DNA from: Lepisosteus oculatus
Taxonomy: Eukaryota; Chordata; Actinopteri; Semionotiformes; Lepisosteidae
Direction: 5' to 3'
DNA: 64,000 bases
Assembly (NCBI RefSeq): GCF_040954835.1
Contig: NC_090703.1
Coordinates: 15,079,444 to 15,143,443, forward strand
Part shown: one piece after another, positions 25,331 to 36,500 of the stretch
Position numbering within the stretch: position 1 is the stretch's first letter
Layout: the number at the start of each line of letters is the position of its first letter
Notes under the pieces: generated by a model
What the model was told of the DNA's origin: nothing
The model's input: the letters and a program-made list of their open reading frames with translations, nothing else
Databases searched by the model: none
Position numbers and translations under genes: made by a program

Positions 25331-25624
25331 GGACGATAGATTATATTATCGTGGTGAAGTTAAGTAGCGTGATGTCTCCTGTTAATAAAGTCTATCTTTC
25401 TAGTGGATTTAGAGTGGAATGCGTTTTCTGGAAATTTAAAACGTTTCTGGAAACAGTCGAGAATAAACGACGGAGATGTGTTTCTCTTCAGAAAAAACGT
25501 GTAGTAGGACATACGTTTGTAGCATTTCAGAATGTCACAATTCTTTAATTTCTAAGGTTCAAAATTCCGTTTTTAGAATACGATTTTCACTCTTACGGCA
25601 TCTCTATTATCAAACAGCTAAATT

Positions 25625-25654
25625 GATTTTTGTTGAGAAAACTCAACAAAAATC
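25625..25654. repeat. perfect 13-bp hairpin with AAAA loop
   Basis: gatttttgttgag, aaaa, ctcaacaaaaatc form an exact inverted repeat in the pigh-zfyve1 interval. No T-run after it and no known element. Confidence 0.75.
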
Positions 25655-25799
25655 TTATTACCCAATTGAATAACGCCAGTTTCGAAGAGAGAAAAAAATT
25701 AAGTTGACAAGTAAGCAGGAATTAATTTGAAATTGAATGTAAAAGCGTACTTGTAGGCGAATTGGTATTTCTTAATCTTATAAATAGCAGCTCCGTATA

Positions 25800-25960
25800 G
25801 TAATTAAGTACACCAAAGACTACAGCTCCCAGAATGCTGTGTTTTTGAGCACGATCTCTCCACCCTGACATTTGGCCTGCGACTGAAAATAACCCGATCA
25901 GCTGATCTAGCCTGGCAACAACATAGAAAGAGATCTTCTGGGGAGTTAAATACTTGTAAT
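25800..25960 (+). promoter_or_regulatory. zfyve1: zfyve1 promoter region with ZNF143 site
   Basis: ACTACAGCTCCCAGAATGC at 25819-25837 is a strong match to the ZNF143/Staf site and lies on the plus strand upstream of zfyve1. The transcription start and the 5' non-coding exon are not resolved. A ttttccag acceptor ends at 26914 and may begin the exon that carries the start codon. Confidence 0.6.
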
Positions 25961-27020
25961 ATAAACCTTCGTTTTTATTTGCGTTATAGTACTTTTTTGT
26001 AACGTTATTATTATTTTACAGTGCTGAAACGGTTCTTGCAATTTCTTTAAATAGGAAAACAGTGCTATATTCAAACCAAGCGGTAAAGGATTCCTGAGTC
26101 ACTATCTTATGTTGTTACATGGGGCGCTTGTTTTTTTTTATGAATATAAAAATTCGATTTTTCTATGTTATTTAAGTGATCGATTTTGTCTTTTTAAGTG
26201 TCCATTTATTTAAAAACGGCATACCTCATTTAATTGTGCTTGTATACAGCAAACGGCAACTGTTTAAGATATTGGAAAAATGTTTTTAATATATTGACGT
26301 TATGACTTAAGTATTTCAGGGAGATATATTTGATACTACATTATTTTTTAGTGTCGTTTTTTTACGGTTAATATTAAAGGTAGAATTGTGGACTGCTTTA
26401 CGTTTATTATTTCGATTAAAACGTCGTACTCGATTTTTTTCTAGGCTCAGTTGATATGGTTTTGGTTTGAGAATTTTGAAACTGTTTTTGAAGGCAATCT
26501 GAAATCAAGGCATTGCGAGAATAAGCATGCCTTTTTTAGACCTTATAACACGAATTTAAACGAAATGCGAGAATATAGGGATACTTTAATAATGTAAGCA
26601 TTCCGTTCTGAATTCAGGTTTATTGTAGACAAACAGCACATTTCAAAAACCATTCGTCCACTCATTTCTTCATTTGCATCTGCTTTGTTTTGGTTTTATA
26701 ACGATATTTAAGATTTCACGTGTATATTGAACCAAGCTATGTAAAGTTTCTTATTTACAAAGTCATCACGTTATTTAAACATTATTTAAGAGATTTGTCT
26801 TCACTTCAGTCAGCGAGATTAAGATTGTTTGCAATAAGCTTAAATTGTAAAAAAGCTTTAACGTCACATGAAACAAAGGCAAGATCAAGGTGTAAGGGCT
26901 AAAGTCTTTTCCAGTATAATTGTGCGGATAAAGCACTAAGTATTAAGAAAACCTAGTTTGTGGCCCTGTAGAGCTTCTTATTTGTATGAACTTGTGTGAG
27001 CATCCATTAAGCGAACGACA

Positions 27021-27509
27021 ATGAGTGGCCAAGGTCCGTCCTCGGAAAAGGGAGTGAACACCAGCCTGGTGTGTCAGGAGAGCTACGCGTGCGGGGGCTC
27101 GGAGGAGGCGGTGTACGAGTGCGACGAGTGCGGCAGCTTGCAGTGCGTGCGCTGCGAGCTCGAGCTCCACCGCCAGGAGCGCCTGAGGAACCACGAGCGG
27201 ACTCGCGTCAGACCCGGCCACGTGCCCTTCTGCAACAGCTGCAAGGGAGGCGGCGCCGGCGCGGGGAACGGCGGCCGGCAGAGGGCAGTGGTCCGCTGTC
27301 AAGGCTGCAAGACCAACCTGTGCCTGGACTGCCAGAAGCGGACCCACAGCGGGGTGAACAAAAGGAAACACCCGCTCTCCCTCTATCCTCCGTGCAAGAG
27401 CCCGGAGGCTGGTCCCGATGCTGGGGAAGACGACCCGGAGACTCGGAAGGCGAAGCTTCTCGAGAAAGTCTGCAGCTTCCTCCTTGTGGACGACAATGAG
27501 GAGATACAG
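27021..27509 (+). CDS. zfyve1: zfyve1 coding exon 1
   Basis: 163 codons from MSGQGPSSEKG to DDNEEIQ. Holds the CxxC-type zinc-binding clusters (YECDECGSLQCVRCELELH, VRCQGCKTNLCLDCQKRTH). It is GC-rich compared with its surroundings. The donor is CAG|gtgtgt. Confidence 0.96.
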
Positions 27510-30500
27510 GTGTGTTTGTGTGTCTGCATGAGGTGGAACTCAACGCTGTGATGGGCCAGTCAGTGCTTAGATACTTCTAGCAGTGTAGAACAGGGATGAT
27601 GCAAAAAAGCTCCCCCCAAAACGCAAGGGTTGGGATATTGAACACGTTCTCTTCATTAATTTGCCACATTTCTTTTCTTCTGAACGTTTGGATGTCTTGG
27701 ATCACCCTTTCAGCATGACACTTCACCGTAACATACTGAAAAACACAAGCAATAAGCATTTCATTGGAAAATCAAAATGATCACAATCATGTTCACACGG
27801 TGATATTTGTTCGTTAACCCTAGGTCTGCTTGTATGTGCCATTGCACTAATGATGTTGTCTCTTCAAATGAAACTGCTCCTTAGGTGAAGGATGAGGAAG
27901 AATTTGTCAAGAAGCTAGACTGCAGGCCGGATGACCTCCTGAAAGTGGTTTCCATCTTTGGAAACACGGGGGAGGGCAAGTCTCACACGCTGAACCACAC
28001 CTTCTTCCTGGGCAGGGAGGTGTTCAAGACCTCACCCACCCAGGATTCCTGCACGGTTGGGGTGTGGGCCGCGCTGGACCCCATCCACGGCGTGGTGGTG
28101 ATCGACACAGAGGGGCTGCTGGGAGCCAGTTCCAAAATGGGCCAGCGGACCCGACTGCTACTGAAGGTCCTTGCTGTGTCCGACCTGGTCATCTACCGCA
28201 CGCACGCCGACCGTCTCCACGATGACTTGTTCAAGTTTCTCGGCGATGCCTCGGATGCGTATCTGAAGCACTTCACCAAGGAGCTGAAGGCTACCACTGC
28301 CCGGTGTGGCCTGGACGTGCCACTCTCCACCCTTGGGCCTGCAGTCATCATCTTCCACGAGACTGTGCACACTAAGCTGCTTGGGTCAGGTCAGTGGCCT
28401 GAGGTCATCTTTGCATGCCAGAATAGTTCTCTGGGTTGATTTTGGATTAATACGCGTGTATTATATATTGATGGTTAACAATATATCCTTCTATACAATG
28501 TTATGTCCCACACGTGTCTCTCTTCTCACAAATAACCGTTCTCCTTGTTCTATCCTGTAGATAAGCCCTCCGAGTCTGTGGAGAGGCTGCTGCAGGAGCG
28601 CTTCAGGAAGCTCGGCCACTTTCCTGAGGCCTTCAGCTCCATTCAATACCGGGGCACTCGCACCTACAACCCCCCGACGAACTTCAGTGGACTTCTCCGC
28701 ACTCTGGAGCAGCAGCTCGGCAACAACACCATGCGCTCCCCCAGGCCTCCCCGTGTCATCTTCAAAGCCCTGCAGGTATAGGGCTCCCTGGGGTGCTTTG
28801 TGTGCGTGGGTGGGGTGTTTGCATCTGTGCAGCACTGGTTCCACCTTTCCCGACAAACATGTTGTGGTCTGTTCACATTTCAGGAAAAAAGGAACCAGAA
28901 ACCATTCCCAGTGTCAGTGCCTCATGCATTCGTCTAGAGAGACATATCTGGACATGTAACCTGTTCTTTTAAAACATCGTTCTTGAAGATGAATTCTCAG
29001 TGAGAACTTGTGAATGCTCATGAGTTCTAAAACTGAAAAAGGACCATAAGTGGTCATGAGAGTATGATATTTTTTTTTACCTTTTTCTGATTTGGCTGTC
29101 TAAATTACTAGGAGAAAATTTTTCAGAATCAAAATTTCAAAGAACCTGGTTAGGGGAGAGTAGCTCTTGCTCACCTTTATTTTTACTAAATGAAGCACAC
29201 CTGCTTGATTTTATTAAGAAAAGTACAGTATGTTTGACAAACTAATTTTGGGAAAATGTACATGAGCTTGTTTTCCCTTAGTTAGTGTTATAGTGGTATA
29301 TGTTTTGTCAGTTATATATTTTATGACTTACACAAGGTCATATGTAGATGCACGGTACTAGTGGATCAGTAATATTTTTAATGTCCTTAGGCTCTCAGTG
29401 AACGTTTCAATGGGGAGATTCCTGATGATTACCTGGCTCATAGCTCCTTCTTCCCTGATGAATACTTTACCTGCTCCAGCCTCTGCCTCAGTTGTGGGTG
29501 AGTCTTCTCCTCTTGTGCTGTGAAATAGTTGTACATGAGTAGAGATTATGTTGATGTAATGCTACCCATTTACAGTGCTTTTCCAGAGGATTAACACAAA
29601 CAGACTCCAGTGGGAGGTTGTACAGCATGTTGAGCTAAAACTCAGCCGTTACTAAGATATTCATGAGAAATGTGTAGCATGGTGTTTTCTCTAAGTTAAT
29701 GAGGTCAGAAATGGTGGAGCTTGGTTCAGCCACTCATTATCTGAACAGATCTTCATTTTCATTTGATGAACTGAATTGGAAGATGTTATCCATCATTAGT
29801 TAACTCATGTTTATCAGCTCTTGCTGTGGTTTTAGCCTGTAGGGCCTGTTTTTCAATTAGAAGCTTAACATTGCCAGGGTTTCTAGATAGATCAGGGACT
29901 TCACTGATCTCACAGATAGCTCATAGGTTAACATATTTCCTTTTGTTTTATGGTTTGTTGTAGAAAGTTAGCATTCAAAAAAGAAAACTGAAGACAGTAA
30001 ATCAGTTACCTTAAAGGGTAACTTCAGTCCCAATTCTTCTGACCAGTTATTAAATCTTGGCAACAAAATAAATTAATTGACGTTATAGGAACATTTTATT
30101 AAATTTTGAATTAAGCACAAATTTGTGAACCTTGTGAAAATATTGTCAGTTGCCATGTTATTGCAAACTCACATTCGACTTCCCATGAATTGCGACATGA
30201 AGAAACCCTTCCTGCTCACTAGTCACTGTCATGACTAATGTAATGTGATGTACGAGCAAATAAGTACAGGTTGTGCAGCAGACATTTCACTGCAGACATG
30301 TTCCAACGTGATCTGTATGCAGAGTTCACAAGTAAGTTATATTAGTCTGCAAAACCATCTTGAAATCGAAAACAATATTTCTGTTGGATTAAAAGAGCTG
30401 TATTCACAGGCCTGTTTGTTTACAATGTCATATGGCTGCAACACATCACCGGAGGTTTTGTTGGCTCATTCTGAATCTCAGAACACGGTGCTGTGAATAC

Positions 30501-33500
30501 CTGGAAATGTAGCCTGAAAACCTAAATGTTTTATTATGTTAATTGGAGGTTCTACAAGTTACTGTGTACATTTTAATTTAATTGTGGTTTGAAATGCACT
30601 CATCAATGTTGATTCTTCTTTCAAACCCCAAAACATAAAAATGCAGTTGCAGTTCCCCTTTAATAAAGAAAGTATCACAATATCTTCCATTTAAAAAAAG
30701 AGTGTCTTAGTGTCATAACTTCTTTTTTCTTCACGTTAATGTGACTGGACCAAAAATCATGTTGTGTTTATACAGTAGTGTGATATGATATTTGATTGTT
30801 GTGGACTAGATGATACGTTGGTATTGAATCTGTATTTTACTAGTCCAGAAAGGGCCTTCCTCACTTTAGTGATGGGTCTTTCATGTCAGATCTGGCTGCA
30901 AGAATAGCATGAATCACATGAAGGAGGGGGTGCCTCACGAAGCCAAGCATCGCTGTCGTTACTCTGCGCAATATGACAACAGAGTCTTCACCTGCAAGGT
31001 GAGTGTGAACAGGGACCCATCAGAGAGTGCAGGTCTCTGTACAGACATTGATGCAGTTTTATCTTTTTGTTTTGACGTGGAATGTGGACTCATAGCATGT
31101 GTGGTAGGAGTAAATGTTGGAACATGTTGCTTGTTTGTTTGGAAACCCAGAATAGCAACATTATACTGTCATATAGATTATATAATAGAATAAAAGAAGA
31201 AGAGGGGTAACAAATGAGGGCTGTATGGTTGCTCCAGTTGCCTCTTTGCTAATAAATTATTGATATGTAAATATCATTAAATATCATAGAGACTTGTCCT
31301 CCAGGAATATGTTTGGAAAACCGTGTCTTAGAATGTGGCGTCATATTAGTCAATTAGAAACCATTTTGTTTCTAAATCAAATTGGATCTGTTGCCCTGAT
31401 GAATGTCCTGTGCTGTGGGCTGCTATTATGATGTGCAGGCATGCTATGAAGCTGGGAAGGAGGTGATTGTCGTTCCCAAGACGTCTGCGTCGTCAGATTC
31501 TCCCTGGTTTGGTCTGGCCAGATACGCCTGGTCTGGGTGAGTTTCTGCTTTTCTGCACGGCTCAAGTAAGGGGGTTGGGCAACATGCTATGCGCATTATT
31601 TCAATAATGTTAGGAATGGCAGAAAGACAAAGCCTTGATACATAATAATAAAGAAAAAAATATTTAGTATATTCTTCTTCCCTACTTGTTTATTTCCTCT
31701 ATACTTGCTCAACAGTAAGTTAATGCTCATTTGAGAAATATGCAGAGCAACTCAGATGTTAACCTTGCTGTGCTTGCAGGTACGTGATCGAGTGTCCTAA
31801 CTGTGCTGTCATCTACCGCAGCCGACAGTACTGGTTTGGCAACATGGATCCTGTGGACACTGTTGTTCGTACAGAAATTCAGCACATTTGGCCTGGGGTA
31901 GGAAAGAGTAACTCAGTATGCATAACAGTATGCAGTAGTTTAAAGACATTTGTCCAAAACCACATTGTCAATGTTATAAAGCTTGTTTCTGACCAGTGGG
32001 TATTGTACGTTATTGTTTATGTTTTCATAATAGCATTGCCAAAAGCAAAGTTATATTCGTCATCAATAATTCAAGACCAGAAAACAGAAAGGTCACATTT
32101 ATTCTATTCTAACTATTCAGTAGTGAGTATTATGTGGCAGGGATTACACTGATCTGATGCCTCCTGTAGTGTGCTTGGAGATTCTGACACTGCAGAGAGT
32201 ACATTAATGAATATTTGCTCTGATAATTGCTCCTTAAGATTCTCATAGAACAGCCACCCTGAGTTAGAATGACAAATATTCAAGTGGATTTAGACCAGGA
32301 GATAGAGACGGCCAGTCAAGAACATTGTGTGCAGAACTATTCCTGTGTTGATTTGGACGTAGTGTATGCCTTGAGGGATTGCTACAGTATGCTAGAATGT
32401 CCATTTTTGGCCAAGCTTGAGCTTCTTGGCAGAAGGAACGATGTATTTGGTCAAAATGTCCAGGTATGTGTTGGGAGTTCATGATTTTCTCGATAGTGAC
32501 AAGGGTTCCAGCACCTCTGGATTCCAAACAAGCCTTAAACATAATGTAACAGCTTACAGTACCTCATAATGTGTATGAGTCTTTCCTTACCATGAACTTT
32601 ATCTTTTTATACCAAACATAATGCTGATTAGTATGTCCAAAAAGTTCAATTTTTATTTCAGCTGTCCATAAGACATTGTTTCAGTTATTATTCGAAGGAC
32701 GTTTGGCAAATTCGCGTTGCCGTTTTTGTGACTTGCCCTCAGAAGACACTTCTTCCTTGCAGTCCAGCTGTGAATAACTCTCAGTGGTGGTTTTCAGCAC
32801 TCTGTATCCTGAAGATCCCAGTGTGTATTGTATATCTCCAACTGTTGCCTTTGAAATCATTTACAGTTGCCCTCCAGTGACTTATTTAATTGCCTATTTT
32901 GGCAAAATATCAAATGGACATTACAGTATAAAGTGGTAGATTTAGCTTTTGTGAATTCTTTTATAGCCATCCTCCACCTTCTGGAGATCACTAACTACTT
33001 GGCAGCATATTGAGAGAGCTCTCTGACCTTGATGATGCATGAATGCTGCTAACGAATGTTTTCCTTGTGTTAGCCCCTTTTATGCCTCAGGGAAACCAGG
33101 AAATCTTTGGAGCTCTCATTACAGTTCCAGAGGCTTCCATTGCATTTCCAAAACAAAAGATTGTTATTGTACATTTCTTTATGAAGTGTATTTAAAAGAC
33201 TACACAGAGGTGTAAATAAATGTGCCCATCTTGTTTTCTGGTATTCAATTAATTATTTATAAAAAATATTATTTTGTCCTGTGCAAAGCTATTATCACTG
33301 TGTAATATTATTAGATTTTTTTAAAAGTGAGTAACATTATCCAGTCCATAAGTAATTCTGGTGTCTGATGTTTTTTGTTCCTGTTTCATCGGGGGTATGA
33401 ATACAACTGGAAAGCACTGTATTTTTTTAGGACAAATAAATGCCAGCCCCTTGGGTCACTGTAAGGCACATTTAATTTAGAAAAAAGTCTCAACATTTAG

Positions 33501-36500
33501 GCTTTTTGTTATTTCAAGATTTCTGTACATCATTCAGTTATGTAAACTGTTAATCTAATTTACCCTGTATTATCTTATGTAAGATTTGCATTGGTTATGC
33601 GTGTTTTAGGGCATTCCTCACCAGAAAGTCTTAAACATTTGCAGAGATTTATGAGAAGACACACTTGTACCAGTAGAAAAGCTGTTAGGTAGGGTATTCC
33701 ATTCTTCCCCCCAGGAGTGGGGCCTGTGTTCACAAAAGCCTTTTCTTTTCAGTCCGACGGCTTCCTAAAGGATAACAACAATGCCGCTCAGAGGCTGTTG
33801 GATGGAGTGAACTTCATGGCACAGTCCGTCTCCGAGCTGAGTGTCAAGCCTGCCAAAGCAGTCACCTCCTGGCTAACAGATCAGATCGCCCCAGCCTACT
33901 GGAAACCTAACTCGCTGATCCTGGTGAGCAGGGTGTAACGGCATTCAATTTGTCTTGAACTGTGAAGTAAATTATGTTGTAACCTGGGCATTTTTTTTTT
34001 ACAAATGAACTGATTTTACAAACTCTTGCCATTCCATGTTTTTTCATCAGTAGATTATAACTTGACCTTTTGTTTTTCTTACTTGTGATTTAGGACTTGA
34101 TAATAAAGTTTAAAAGACAAGGTTTCAGAGAGGTTTGGACATCTTTTGCATACAATAAAAAATCCCAAACTGTACCAAGCAATGACTATATCAGACAAAA
34201 TGGCTTACTGAACATTTTAAATATGTTCACAGCTTAAGTCAAAAGTAATTGAATTATATTTCCCAAGTCATATTCTAAAAAAAGTGTGCCATTTAGTGTC
34301 CACAGTTGCTCACAGATACAGTACATGTACAGTGCCTTGCGAAAGTATTCGGCCCCCTTGAACTTTTCAACCTTTTGCCACATTTCAGGCTTCAAACATA
34401 AAGATATAATTTTTTTATTTTATGTGAAGAATCACCAACAAGTGGGACACAATTGTGAAGTGGAACGAAATCTATTGGATTTTTGAAACTTTTTTAACTA
34501 ATAAAAAAATGAAAAGTGGGGCGTGCAAAATTATTCGGCCCCTTTACTTTCAGTGCAGCAAACTCACTCCAGAAGTTCAGCGAGGATCTCTGAATGATCC
34601 AATGTTGTCCTAAATGACTGATGGTGATAAATACAATCCACCTGTGTGTAATCAAATCTCTGTATAAATGCACATGCTCTGTGATAGTCTCAAGGTTCTG
34701 TTGAAAGCGCAGAGAGCATCATGAAGACCAAGGAACACACCAGGCAGGTCCGTAATACTGTTGTGGAGAAGTTTAAAGCCGGATTTGGATACAAAAAGAT
34801 TTCCCAAGCTTCAAACATCCCAAGGAGCACTGTGCAAGCGATCATCTTGAAATGGAAGGAGTATCAGACCACTGCAAATCTACCAAGACCTGGCTGTCCC
34901 TCTAAACTTTCAGCTCAGACAAGGAGAAGACTGATCAGAGATGCAGCCAAGAGGCCCATGATCACTCTGGATGAACTGCAGAGAACTACAGCTGAGGTGG
35001 GAGAGTCTGTCCATAGGACAACAATCAGTCTTAAACTGCACAAATCTGGCCTTTATGGAAGAGTGGCAAGAAGAAAGCCATTTCTCAAAGATATCCATAA
35101 AAAGTCTCGTCTAAAGTTTGCCACAAGCCACCTGGGAGACACCCCAAACATGTGGAAGAAGGTGCTCTGGTCAGATGAAACCAAAATCGAACTTTTTGGC
35201 CACAATGCAAAACGATATGTTTGGCGTAAAAGCAACACAGCTCATCACCCTCAACACACCATCCCCACTGTCAAACATGGTGGTGGCAGCATCATGGTTT
35301 GGGCCTGCTTTTCTTCAGCAGGGACAGGGAAGATGGTTAAAATTGAGGGGAAGATGGATGCAGCCAAATACAGGACCATTCTGGATGAAAACCTGTTGGA
35401 GTCTGCAAAAGACCTGAAACTGGGACGGAGATTTATCTTCCAACAAGACAATGATCCCAAACATACAGCAAAATCTACAAAGGAATGGTTCACAAATAAA
35501 CGTATCCAGGTGTTTGAATGGCCAAGTCAAAGTCCAGACCTGAATCCAATCGAGAATCTGTGGAAAGAGCTGAAAACTGCTGTTCACAAACGCTCTCCAT
35601 CCAACCTCACTGAGCTCGAGCTGTTTTGCAAGGAAGAATGGGCAAGAATTTCAGTCTCTCGATGTGCAAAACTGATAGAGACATACCCCAAGCGACTTGC
35701 AGCTGTAATCGCAGCAAAAGGTGGCTCTACAAAGTATTAACGCAAGGGGGCCGAATAATTTTGCACGCCCCACTTTTCATTTTTTTTATTAGTTAAAAAA
35801 GTTTCAAAAATCCAATAGATTTCGTTCCACTTCACAATTGTGTCCCACTTGTTGGTGATTCTTCACATAAAATAAAAAATTTATATCTTTATGTTTGAAG
35901 CCTGAAATGTGGCAAAAGGTTGAAAAGTTCAAGGGGGCCGAATACTTTCGCAAGGCACTGTATCAGAATGCTTAATGTGGTATCATGCATCTGTTGTTCT
36001 GAGGTGTTACTTTGCATTAAAACACAGTTAAGATTTAATTAGTTAAGATCTACAGGCCTGTTGAATATATTGAGACTAATTGGGGATATTACAGAATGAT
36101 ACATAGTCTTTTTAATATTTTAAAATTTGAATTCTAAGTCTGTGATCTAAGGTTAAGTTTAAGATAGGTTAGATCAGTAAGTGATAGCAGAAACTAAAGA
36201 AAACAACTGAAACCTGTTAATTGCATTAAGTAATTATTCAGATCTGAAAGTAAGTATTCGGATCCGTGAGCTCAATATTTCATGGAGGTACCTTTGGCAA
36301 CAATTACAGCCACAAGACTTTTGGGGTAAATCGGTACAAACTTTGCAGTATTTGAATATTATTCTTGGTAGATTAGTTCTTGGGTATCTCTTCTGGACAG
36401 ATTGGTTAGAACTGATGTTTTCTACCTTGTTAGAAATGCCACAAGTGTAGCTTGGTGTTCCAAGATAATGACACCAAGCACCACTGCCGGGCCTGCGGAG

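Larger units (their letters stand above)
27510..33752 (+). other. zfyve1: zfyve1 introns 1-7
   Basis: Seven GT-AG introns. Intron 4 (29498-30889) holds a TTAA-flanked MITE; intron 7 (31898-33752) holds a dead Tc1 copy on the minus strand. Introns 1, 2, 3, 5 and 6 show nothing recognisable. Confidence 0.75.
34330..35960 (+). mobile_element. full-length Tc1/mariner-type transposon, apparently intact
   Basis: It lies in intron 8 of zfyve1, with TA target duplications at 34328-34329 and 35961-35962. Terminal inverted repeats span about 34330-34542 and 35747-35960; they are nearly identical, differing by small indels in the A/T runs. They start cagtgccttgcgaaagtattc. One uninterrupted transposase frame sits between them on the plus strand. 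The near-identical arms imply recent insertion. Confidence 0.95.

Noticed and set aside
27071-27499. Overlapping long open frames with arginine- or alanine-rich products in zfyve1 exon 1
   Set aside because: Frame shadows of a GC-rich exon; the zfyve1 frame has full protein similarity.
31784-32152. Extension of zfyve1 exon 7 frame
   Set aside because: Only the first part is exon; the rest passes a good gtagga donor into the intron.
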